Assembly (NCBI GenBank): GCA_016165875.1
Contig: JABBOT010000004.1
Coordinates: forward strand, 2,542,001-2,606,000
Reading direction: 5' to 3'
Length of the DNA: 64,000 nucleotides
DNA from: Acanthopleura granulata
Taxonomy: Eukaryota; Mollusca; Polyplacophora; Chitonida; Chitonidae
Part shown: positions 46,301-56,185 of the stretch, piece after piece
How the letters are laid out: every line of letters starts with the position of its first letter
Position numbering within the stretch: position 1 is the first letter of the stretch
Notes under the pieces: generated by a model
Told to the model about the DNA's origin: nothing
What the model saw: the letters and a program-made list of their open reading frames with translations, nothing else
Database searches by the model: none
Made by a program: the position numbers and the translations under genes

Positions 46301-48452
46301 GGCGCCACCAGTGTCCATTCTTCCGTTTCCACGTCATACCTGCAGACATGGTTCAAATACAGTCTGATGTCCTTAGTCATTAACCAATGCAGAGTATAAG
46401 CCAATGGTTCTGCTTCTCCTATTTTTCTTTCTTTTTTTGTTTTCGAATGTTGTCTGTCTTCAGTACTCAGTGGATAGGACGTGGTACAAAGGAACAGAGG
46501 AGTTTCGAGTTCGAACTTTAGTTTCATTGCTAAAGTCCAATTGTACCATTTGACCCAGATATGTTAGGTAACTATTTCTGATTATATTTACTACAACATG
46601 GGCGTCTAAGAAAAGTCTCACAAAAAGTTATTTAGACTGGACGAACGATGGAGAAAAATGAGGAGCTGTAAGACTGGAAAAAGTAAACAGAGTAGGTGAT
46701 AGATTTTGCCATCGTTTTTTTGCATACATGCAATTGAGACAGCATCACATATTTTCCAGAATGTTATTTCGTTACCTTTTCAGGTGTTTATCCTTCAAAG
46801 CCTAATCTCGAAAATTGCCGAGGGGAGTCAAGGGGAGGGGAAGGGGCAAGGTGGGGGGGGGAGAGCAACGCGCTAGTGCAGCGCAATGACCCACGTGGTT
46901 CTCACTGCTGCCCTAGCTGTGAGTTTAAGTCCAGTTCACCCTGATATCCTCTCTCGGAAGGGCTGCCAGCTACCTTCGGATAGTTGTGGGTTTCCCCCGT
47001 GTTCTATTCGGTTTCCTCCCACCATAATGCTGACCGCCGTCGTTTAAATGAAATTTTCTTAAGTAGGCCGTAAAACATTCACCAAATAAATAAATGCCGG
47101 TAATAAATAATCTTGAGTTCGGGGAATAACACGAATCAAATAAATGAATAAATAAATAAATAATATTTGCAGGGTTGCTTTTACACACTGGACGAGTGCA
47201 AATCTTACCGTTCAACGGAATTATGGTAAGTCGCACCGTTTGATCCACCAACAGCGTATATCATCCAGTCTATGACACCCACTCCGACCCTGCCCCGTGG
47301 TACAGACATAGGAGGGGACATGTGCCAGGAGTTCGTGGGTAAATCGTAATAATCCAGACTGGCACAATCTTCATTGCCGTCTTTGTCAGTTCGTCGGCCA
47401 CCTACGGCAAAGAAGCGGCCGTAAACCACACACAACCCCAGCCCGCTGCGGGCCACGGGGATGTCGCTTAAGCTTTTCCATTCCCGACTCTGAGGGTAAA
47501 AACTTTCAAAAGTGTTGAGAGAGCATCTGAAGTATCCCCCTGCCACATAGATAATGGAAGGGGTGCAGGATTTGCGTGGTTTGACCAGGCATCTGGTCGG
47601 TCTAACTGTGCTTATTTCGTTGAACACTCGCTTAACATATTCAGCCACCTTTTTGCTCGATTGTAAAAGTTTGCAGTGTTTAATTCTGTCGTCGATGTAC
47701 TTAGGCGGTAAATAGTGGCATCTTACGGACTGCAGTAAGTTCAACATGTAATCAAGGCGAGTATGTTGATCGTGATAGACCCACCGGCAAACGGAGTCAT
47801 AGACCGTCGATTCACACTGCACATTTAGTGCGTCACAATCTATAATCCGCCTCAGTTGGTCGGCAGTTAATTTGAGGAAATCTTCACTTTCGGCAACCTC
47901 AGTGAAATGCTGATAAATGTGGTCCATTGCTTTCTTCTGGAGATCAGTACAGCCAAATTCCCCAGCAAAATCAGCAATTTCTATGGCATTATTTGGATCA
48001 AGCTGGCGTTCTAAAAACGCACAACATGACTCTATAACGGAATTCATTCCAAGCATAACAGCTCCGGGTAAAAGATGCTGGACATTTCGTCTGTTGATGG
48101 AGATTTCCGAGGTATACGCGAAGTCGACCAGAACCCCCAGCGTGCAGGGCCGTATACTGACCATGGTCACGCTATTCATTCTTTCCTCCTTCATACCCAT
48201 GGTAAACATTCCCCGGAAGTAGGGACTCGCTGCCGCCAGAACTATTTTGTGAGCGTAAATTTCATCTTCTCCCACTCGCAGTGTAATATCACAGAGCTTT
48301 TTGCCGACGCGCAAGGTGTGCATGACGTCCAGGATCTGTTTGGAATGCTTGGTAATAGCAAAGTGCACAGTTTCGTCGGCGTATCTGCCAGTCCTGGACC
48401 CGCCATTGAGGGAGTTAGATCGCGTAGTTCCACCACTACCTTGAGACGACAT
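43171..48452 (-). CDS. KEAP1: KEAP1 orthologue, complete coding region (BTB-BACK-Kelch, 586 aa)
   Basis: The coding region joins four exons on the minus strand: 48452-47209, 46339-46134, 45044-44868 and 43304-43171 (1761 nt, 586 residues plus stop). Every junction is GT-AG and the phases agree. KEAP1 is the substrate adaptor of a CUL3 ubiquitin ligase that binds NRF2 and releases it under electrophile or oxidative stress. Seen here: BTB (about residues 40-150), BACK (about 157-260) and six Kelch blades (301 to the end), including GGYFR, MSVPR, HNSVER and RSGAG. Human KEAP1 is 624 aa, and the alignment has no gaps from human residue 151 to 288. The ETGE-pocket residues Y334, S363, R380, R415, R483, S508, Q530, S555, F577 and S602 are kept; N382 is Thr, N414 is Gly, and Y525 and Y572 are Phe. 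C273 and C288 are kept (C245, C260); C151 is N123 and C226 is D198. The start is supported by an in-frame TAA 15 nt upstream. The family call is very secure, since the Kelch half resembles KEAP1 far more than other KLHL proteins. Confidence 0.95.
43830..43998. repeat. 53-bp tandem repeat in KEAP1 intron 3
   Basis: GAATATAAAAA starts at 43830, 43905 and 43958, each followed by TGTAACCTGA or TGTAGCCTGA and a GGCAAGAAGGATATAGTC segment. The first unit has an internal 22-bp duplication. Confidence 0.85.
44215..44355. repeat. 22-bp tandem repeat in KEAP1 intron 3
   Basis: About six units of GTTATCCATATAACCTCGTC plus AT or similar. Confidence 0.9.
44868..45044 (-). CDS. KEAP1: KEAP1 exon 3: Kelch blades with the Y525/Q530/S555 equivalents
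   Basis: Acceptor TTTGCAG ends at 45045 and donor GTAAAC begins at 44867. The exon is 177 nt with phase 1 on both sides. It contains [15 protein letters not shown] and PRSALGVAV. Human Y525 is Phe here (F498); Q530 and S555 are conserved as Q503 and S528. Confidence 0.95.
45273..45398 (+). mobile_element. Main SINE family, 3' part
   Basis: The tRNA head is missing. The body (CTTTCCTCCCGCC, ATATTCTTGCGTACCGCG) and the AAATAAATAAA tail are present. It sits directly in front of the near full-length copy, so two insertions are in tandem. Confidence 0.8.
45418..45675 (+). mobile_element. Main SINE family, near full-length copy with tRNA-like head
   Basis: The copy starts GGGCCTCCGTGGCTCAG, with an A-box-like TGGCTCAGTCGG (45426-45437) and a B-box-like GAGTTCAAGCC (45492-45502), the internal RNA polymerase III promoter of tRNA-derived SINEs. 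A conserved body follows (GGTTTCCTCCCAC, GTATAAGTGAAA, TTCTTGAGTACGGCG) and an AATAAATAAA-like tail. It lies in KEAP1 intron 2, antisense to KEAP1. The 80-codon frame through it is spurious. Confidence 0.88.
45895..46075 (-). mobile_element. Second SINE family, middle fragment
   Basis: On the plus strand it has ATCATGCCGAAGACACCAGA and later CTGTCAATACTGGGGGCCAT, matching the copy at 24455-24790. It lies in KEAP1 intron 2, ending about 60 bp from exon 2. Confidence 0.7.
46134..46339 (-). CDS. KEAP1: KEAP1 exon 2: Kelch blades with the R483-equivalent
   Basis: Acceptor CTGCAG lies at 46341-46340 and donor GTAAAC follows 46134. The exon is 206 nt, phase 2 at entry and phase 1 at exit. It completes the split Arg and reads YDVETEEW, then [19 protein letters not shown] and NTARSGAG, which match the human Kelch repeats residue for residue in spacing. 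R456 (in GVNRL) is human R483 and S481 is human S508, both NRF2 contacts. Confidence 0.95.
46864..47164 (+). mobile_element. Main SINE family, copy with an additional tail fragment
   Basis: The copy reads from CAACGCGCTAGTGCAGCG through the body to ACCAAATAAATAAA near 47095. A second SINE tail follows directly (47097-47164, ATCTTGAGTTCGGGG). It lies in KEAP1 intron 1, ending about 45 bp from the exon 1 donor. Confidence 0.85.
47209..48452 (-). CDS. KEAP1: KEAP1 exon 1 (coding): BTB, BACK and first Kelch blades
   Basis: This is the largest exon, with 414 full codons plus two bases. It starts at an ATG preceded by in-frame TAA and runs open to the donor GTAAGA at 47208; the uninterrupted frame meets TAA immediately after, which marks the splice. 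It carries a short Ser/Gly-rich leader (residues 1-25), BTB, BACK and Kelch repeats up to HNSVE, then a split Arg codon. The cysteines corresponding to human C273 and C288 are C245 (VRCH) and C260 (KHCK). The plus-strand open frames at 47917-48623 are antisense shadows of this exon. Confidence 0.96.
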
Positions 48453-48594
48453 CCTGAGGATCTGTTAGCCCAGTGTGCTTCCAGCACGCACCCGAATTCC
48501 CCTACAATTATCAACAAGGAATTTTTGTCACTACTGGAATTAACAGATGCATGTACAACTCAAAAATTCTCAGATTTTCATAAAATGACAAGAC

Positions 48595-48830
48595 TGTCTA
48601 AGTATCACAATGGTTACTATTGAAACTTACTCTAAATTGTCTAGGTTACTATTCAAAGGCACTGTAGATTGTCCAGTTATCACATTGGTTACCATTGAAA
48701 GGCACTCCAGATGGTCTAGGTATCACAATGGATACTACTGAAAGATACTCTAGATTGTCTAGGTACCACAGTGGTTACTACTGAAAGGTACTCCAGATTG
48801 TCTTTGGATCACAATGGTTACTATTGACAG
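48595..48830. repeat. 43-bp minisatellite just upstream of KEAP1 coding start
   Basis: Units read GTCTAGGTATCACAATGG, TACTACTGAAAG and ACTCTAGATT; about five and a half units, one shortened. It starts about 140 bp upstream of the KEAP1 ATG, so it is in the 5' UTR, promoter or first intron. Confidence 0.9.
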
Positions 48831-49130
48831 TAAATATTTTATATACCTATATATTAAAATTTAGGACGGCAATCCTAACTGTCAGTAAATCTTTGTCATT
48901 TAGTGTTACTTTTTAAGACATGAAGACTTCAGAACTGGGAAAGCTTTTTAACTTCAACAGTTAGGGTATAATGGCTGGATGAGTGATCAAGACCATCACA
49001 AGCAATAAGGAACTTGTGCAATGTCCACTGGCGAGCTTCGAAGGCCACAATCCATTTTTCTCTAAGTATAAACCTAACTATCGTTGTGTAAGAGAAATAG
49101 TGTTGAGTATATGTCATAAAAAACATATTC

Positions 49131-49257
49131 ATTTATTTTTCTGACTGGTGTTTCACGCCGTACTCAAGAATATGTCACTTGTACTATGGTGAGAGGAAAC
49201 CGAGCAGAGCCCCGGGGAAACCTACGAACATCCGCAGGCTGCTGGCGGATCTTCCCA
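49131..49257 (-). mobile_element. Main SINE family, 3' part
   Basis: TTTATTTTTCTGACTGGTG, then CGCCGTACTCAAGAATATG, GGTGAGAGGAAACCGAGC and GCAGGCTGCTGGCGGATC. Confidence 0.82.
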
Positions 49258-49624
49258 TAAAAAACATAAATCAACTATATAATAAGCTCCATCTGAACCC
49301 GAGACAGACTTATTATAGTGAGGCCAATGATTTTATAGTTGTAGCCAAATCCTGCAAAATATACATCCTTGTGACAAGAACAATAGATATATGTTTTCTT
49401 TCTTTCATTCGAACTATGCGGGGTGACAGAAATGTTCCCCAGGCGTGGACGTCATTTTGTCATATTTTGTCAGGAAAACGCTTGCAGACAAATAATTTCC
49501 TCAAACGTCCTGAATGGTAAGTTAAAGTCATTACAAAATACATCAGCTGTGTACATGTACACCTACCACTTTAAACATTTACTTTTGCCCGAATAATAAT
49601 ATACTATCTTGACAGATTACTACA

Positions 49625-50880
49625 ATGGAGAGCAAATTTACGGACAAGTTGTGTAAAATTTCTGTGCACCCTTGTAAACAATTGAAATATCTATGTAGAC
49701 CACTGTAAATAGTTGAAATACCTACACATCATTGTGACTCGTTGAAATATTGACACAGCTCTATGTAGCTTGGAATATCTATATGATACAATAAGTAGTT
49801 GAAATATCTATACACCATTATAAATAGTTGAAATATCTATGCACCTAGGTAACAAGTTGAAATATCCATACACCACTGTTAAAACTGAAATATTTACACA
49901 CTACTGTAAACAGATGAAATATCTATACACCATTGCAAATAGCTGAAATATCTATACACACTACTGCGAATAGTTGAAATATCTATACACCACTGTAAAT
50001 AGTTAAAATGTATATACACTACTGTAAAAAACTGAGATATCTATAAACTACTGTAAATATATACATCATGATATACATCACTGTAAATTTTTGAAATATC
50101 TATACACCACTGAAAAAACTGAAATATCTATGCACTATTGTAAATAGTTGAAATATCTATACACCACTGAATAAACTGAAATATCTATACACTACTGTAA
50201 ATAGTTGAAATATTTATACACCACTGAAAAGAATTGAAATATCTATACACTACTGTGAATAGTTGAAATGTCTATATATCACTGCAAATAATTGAAATAT
50301 CTATACACACCACTGTGAATAGCTGAAATATCTTTACATCACTTTAAATAGTTGAAATATCTATACACAACTGCAACTTGTTGAAATATCTATACACCAC
50401 TGTAAATAGTTGAAATATCTATACACCCCTGAAAAAACTGAAATATCCATACACTACTGTAAATAGTTGAAATATCTATACACATCACTGTAAATAGTTG
50501 AAATATCTATACACCACTGTAAATAGTTGGAATGTCTATACATCACTGTAAAAAACTGAAATATCTATACACTGCGGTAAATAGTTGAAATGTTTATACA
50601 CCACTATAAATAGTTGCAATATCTATATACACCACTGTAAATAGTTGAAATATCTATACACCACTGTAAATAGTTGAAATATCTATACACCACTATAAAT
50701 AGTTGAAATATCTATACATTACTGTAAATAGTTGAGATGTCTGTACATCACTGAAAGAACTGAAATATCTATACACTACTGTAAATAGTTGAAATATCTG
50801 TACACACCACTGTAAAGAGTTGAAATATCTATACACCACTGTCAGTAGTTGAAGTGTCTATACACAGCTGTAAGCAGTAG
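49625..50880. repeat. 30-bp minisatellite, about forty units
   Basis: The unit CTGTAAATAGTTGAAATATC plus TATACACCAC repeats with variants from about 28 to 33 bp. It is the largest array in the window (1.25 kb) and shows no coding frame. Confidence 0.95.
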
Positions 50881-51879
50881 CAATTTGCATAAGAACTACC
50901 GCACAGGGACGTAAATGAGGAAACAACGAGAAAAAACAACAAAGAAACAAAATATAGGAGCAAAAATAAAATGCTTTGTCAGCTTTCTACTCAATTACTA
51001 TTCCTTATGGGAAGTTTTCACCTTATCGTTTTTTCCAGTGTATATACATCTACATATTTAAGTTGATTCAGTAACCTTTTATCTGTATTCTCGGATAATG
51101 GAAGAACTGCAGAACACCAGAACAGACCTGCGGTTGAATTTTATACCACCGTAGACGTACATGTACATACTCAGGCTTACCTCAAACTGCTTTCTGAATA
51201 TGGCTGAGATTCATACTATTAATAAGATTCAAAATTTCTGACACATTGTATACTCAAACTATTCGTAAAGCAGAATATGCAGATTTGGTAGAAATATATG
51301 GCAATACCTTTAAATCGAAAAGCGGTTGATCTGTCATGAGCTCAGACACAAACTAGCTAACGTGATACATCCGAGCCTGCCATTCGACTGGATAGAACCA
51401 GCAAAACGTCTCACGACACTGAGCAGACACCAACAATAGGCGTTATACGTCATATGCCCCTAACTGGAGCATTTGTTTGTAGGCCTTATTCTGTAGCGAG
51501 ACATTCAATCGTTTTATTCTAGACATAGCTGATAAATTATCAGGTCCTTGCGAACAATGGAACTAAAGGCACAGTTGTATATCGGCAATACAGGACAATT
51601 GGTATATATATGATGGAAACATTAAATGTGTGTAAAATAAAACACACGCCAACTATTTTCTGCTTAGCACCATGCATTGCTTCAGTAACCCTGACCATCA
51701 CTGACTAACTTCAGATACCGATTCATAAAATCTTTATTAAGTGTGTACAGTATTTATCTACAACTAACGGATGCAATCCCACTCTTCACCAAATAAAACG
51801 CTTTCATAAACCAATCATATTTTGAGGTTTGTCAAAACCGTTCTATAAACAAAAACTTACCCAGCACAACGCTAAAACA

Positions 51880-52205
51880 ACGACAGATACAAAATTGGCT
51901 ATAGGTCAGTATGTGTTACTGATGGGTAAACCCTAAACACAGTCAAGAACCAATAAAATAAATGCAGTATTAAGGGACAGATACAGAATTGGCTATAGGT
52001 CTGTATGTGTTACTGATGGATAAACCCTAAACACACTCAAGAACCAATAAAATAACTACATCATTAAGGGACAGATACAGAATTGGCTATGGGTCTATAT
52101 GTATTGCTGATGGATAAACCCTAAACACAGTCAAGAACCAATAAAATAAATACACTATTAAAGGACAGATACAGAACTGGCTACTGCCGATGGGTGAAAC
52201 CTAAA
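51880..52205. repeat. 94-bp tandem repeat, about 3.5 units
   Basis: Units share GACAGATACAGAATTGGCTA, GTGTTACTGATGG, AACCCTAAACACA and AAGAACCAATAAAATAA. The last unit is truncated. Confidence 0.93.
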
Positions 52206-55200
52206 TACATGTAATTTATTATCATATAATGGCATATTTAGGTCACATGCCCTTAAATGACTCGATAGAAACCAGCCATGGTATGAATGCCTGATGGTGT
52301 AATTGTATATATTGGTCAAGTGAGTTTGGCGATTTGCCAGACCAGAGGAGGTAGCATAACATACTTGCCTTAATCTTAACATCTAACCATTGTATGCCTA
52401 CTTCATAAACATGCTTGCGGGTAAACCGAATCTTGTAGTGGTCGACACATACATACAAAGGCAGAAGTAGACTACGCATAGTCTACATGGAAATACTAAA
52501 ATTCTCAAGTGATATTTTTTTAAATTAAACGCATGCAACTGTTTGCCTTCCAAAATGAGCTTTAGGTGTACCTATACTTTCCTTCAAAAAAAAAAGGCAT
52601 CAGCAATGACATTGAGAAATCTACCTAGCTATGATCTTCTTTCTTTATACATCCCAAACTCTGAGGAAGATGTAGAAATCAGAATTAAGATTCAAGCTAC
52701 TGTTTCATAAGTTACCTTGCTGGGGCAGGTATATACATCTCGCCGCAGATCTCTCTCTCCCCGGTGCATCCCTTCCTCTCTCTCATGTCACCTTGTGTGC
52801 GCATTTCTCCGAATTCTCATTGGAGTAGATCTTTCGCGATTCACATTATGATTTAATTTAGCGAGAACTAACCCCTCCACTGTGCCAGCACATGGGAACT
52901 ACGTGTTGTAGATATGAAATATTAGTCGCTATCTTCATTTGGACTCACAGAGACATAACGAGGCACTGATGCAGTACTGAGCCACACTGATTTAGGTCAT
53001 TAAGCGATCCAAAATATCTGTGACTGTCGGCTGTACCGAACATAAAACTGAACATGCAGCTATTTGTGAACTGTTATTATCTCTTCATCGGTCCACATTC
53101 ACACGTTCAGGATAATAATTAAGGGTTTATGATTGCAAATTTTTGAGATTTCATCTTGATTTTTACCAGGGGTGGTTGAAACTCACGAGCTCTGTTCAGT
53201 AGTACATTGCTAAATCAGGTGTCAGCTTCATTCTTGGACATACATGTGTCTCTCATTTTGCTTCACACAGGAACAACACTGTTGTTAAGGGCAAGATGGC
53301 AACGACTCTCCTTGCATTCCCGAATTTTTCAGTTATTTCTCAACCACAATATCTTGGCAGTCGATGGATAAAGTTGCACTGTCGTCTAGAATATTTATTC
53401 CTAGCCATGGCATCACGAACTCTACAGGGACACAAACAATGTGGCTTTGCTACGCTGTTGTCCAAAATAACTGTGTCTTGTAGTTCTTCCTTGACACTAT
53501 CTATCTCCCGGATTGTTGTAGCTGGACAAATACTGTGAAATTCTGGGATGTAATAATATTCACGTCTCTATCAAACAACAGTGAAGTTCAGTTCAGGATA
53601 TATCTGTCACGGCACTGAAAGCTCAACAGATTCTTGATTCAGGAACTGAAAACTTTCAGCATTGCTCCGTGAACACGTGTGGCGTGTCATTGTAAATTAA
53701 CTTTTCCGTTCATGTTGAAGATGTCTAATGACCTTCATGATTATTCGTTTATTTCAATGACAGTTTGTGTTCGTGCATGTGACTCATCTCTGGTATGATT
53801 CTCTTGATGACATCCATTTACTTAAGCTGATATGATTTTTTAAGCAAAGCACTGTTTAAGATTTGGTTCTTAACATGCTGTTTTGGTAAAAGTGCACAGG
53901 TGTTCGAGTAATGTAAGTAATAATTGTAACGAATGACAAATTTCTCTTACTTCTCACTTTGTTAAGTACAAGTATTTTTTTTTTGCCAAACAGGAGAAAA
54001 ATGTAGTCAGAGTTGACTCAGAGTTATAATTCAAAATATGGTGTTATTTTACCGTGTTTGTGTAAGTATATCGTCACAAATCTATCTACTGGTGCCGTGT
54101 AGAGCCCAGTACCATGTTTGTGCCTTAAGGTTTACATGAGCGCTTTGATCTACGCTGTAAATTTGTCACCTTCAACTAACCCCCAGAATACAGTTATATC
54201 CTCAAGCTTTCGCACGGTGCCATACCATGCCACTACATACAGTTTGATCTATTCTCTAAAACATGTAAAAAATAAACCTGTAGCATGACCATCATTTTTC
54301 AAACTGTTGGTGTTGGAAACGAAGTCCTAGCATTTTATCACTCTGGAAACCTCCAGATGTTGGGTACTAAGCATGAAGCAAAACGGTTTCAGTTCTATCT
54401 GAAACATGTAAAAAATCTGGGATATTGGAATTAGATGCCAACCAGCGCTGCAGAACCTGCTGGTGTCTCAACAACATATACTGTCTGTGTGGCAGTATTA
54501 TCCAGTTCCTGCCGCAATAGTCTCAATTCGGAGGGAATTCTAGCACACAGTTTCATCAACTGGGCGTGTGTATAACTTTAACATATGAGAAAATTTTATT
54601 TTTGGGTTTGCAATACCTTTATATAAGTGATGTTGGCATTCAAACCAAAAGATTATATGGCAAAGGACAAAAGTAAAAAATACAGGTCTGTATTTGGGAG
54701 GCCACCCAAGTTAATACTTGTCTGGAATATAATGTTTTGTAGAGAAGAAGGTTTAAAAAAAATTCAGAGAAATAAATTCTGTAGAAGTGAAGATTTATAC
54801 CTCTTTTCCTTAAAATGCAACAGCTTCTATCAAAGACTAAAATATTACAACCTGCCATCACTTTGAGTGAAGTTACATAAGAAATTTGTACCTAACCCAA
54901 AATGTGACTGCAAGCAGTAATTGGCTCAAAAATTACAATTTTGTATTCTTGTAGACAGCCAGCACTTTGAACCAAATTTTTTGGAGACATATATTAAAAA
55001 ACATAAAAGTTTGAGACATATATTAAAATATGCTATCAGCATATTCAATGCCATTGGGGTAATTTTTCTGGTAAAACACGACAATAAATAATTGTGCCGC
55101 ACAGGTAGGTCATGCAAAACAATGAGATGAAAATAACTCGTTAAGTCTTAATGCATCTTAGTCTTCAAGCAGTTATGATGAGATAGCTGTAATCTTACAA

Positions 55201-56070
55201 TGACCTGTGCAAATGAAAGTTGAAAACTTAAGACTAGTAAGTTTCAAGTGGAACTTGTGCTTAAAAAACTATAGGGGTAGTAGGTTAGCAGTAGTAGGTT
55301 ATGATCAACTATCATCAATTTCCAAAGATATTGAAAACCAGGATATATACATACAAATAATCGTCGAATAATACGAATTCTGATGTAATTTCAAAGGTTA
55401 AAATTGAAACTAAATTGGAATTGCGTCCAAATGACAACTCCGCGAGGACACTGTTGTATGTCCACTTTGTTTATGCCAGATTGTATATAAAACAGGATTG
55501 CTGCAAAAATTACTGAATGAATTTCTTTCACGAGAGCATATTTCATGGACAGGTAAAACAGCAAAGTCTGATCAAGCTACTGTTATAGGATCTCTCAGCT
55601 GTTACCTCTGCTGGATCGAGAAAACCTTCTCTCCAAATCTTGGGATAAGACTGGGTTGTAAGTCTTGTATTAAGACATATACAGCGGACTGAGTGAGCCG
55701 CGGTCCAGGGAAGCTCATATGTCTATACCTTCAACAAGAAGTTCAAAACGTATCAAGTCTGACACGCAAATTCTCCAAGCGTACCATTTTATTTGTGAAC
55801 ACCAGACCAGACCAGAAAATAGTGAAAAATTAATCTCTTCAAAACTGGATGGTTTTCATTTATCTGGCGGCATAGTTATGACCTTTTAGCAGTAAATAAT
55901 TATAGCTTTTTGGTGAAAGAAATCTATCCACCTTACTTAGATCTGGATCTACATCTGTACGAAGATGACCCACGTCTATAATTTCAGTTTTAATTGTGAA
56001 TGATCCGTATTCGGAAAGCAATACATCAAACTGCCCACTTTACATGTCTGGCATTATAGCCCATATTATT

Positions 56071-56185
56071 TGGCTGGCAGACCTTCCCACGCACTGCTGG
56101 AGAGGAAGCATGAGTTGGGCTTGAACTCATAGAGACATCATTGGTGAGAGGCCCCTGGGTTATTATGTTGCGCTGTTGTAGCACT
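56071..56185 (-). mobile_element. Main SINE family, 5' (head) fragment
   Basis: GGCTGGCAGACCTTCCCACG, then GAGTTGGGCTTGAACTCATA and a head remnant GTTGCGCTGTTGTAGCAC. Confidence 0.7.

Larger units (their letters stand above)
45045..47208 (-). other. KEAP1 introns 1 and 2 (contain SINEs; exon 2 lies between them)
   Basis: Intron 1 is 47208-46340 and intron 2 is 46133-45045. Both are GT-AG. They hold three copies of the main SINE in plus orientation and one fragment of a second SINE family. I see no other exon in them. Confidence 0.85.

Noticed and set aside
47917..48623. Plus-strand frames of 101 and 182 codons
   Set aside because: They are antisense to KEAP1 exon 1, whose coding identity is certain.
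49625..50880. CRISPR-like array
   Set aside because: Units are directly contiguous and diverge gradually without unique spacers; this is a minisatellite in a eukaryotic genome.
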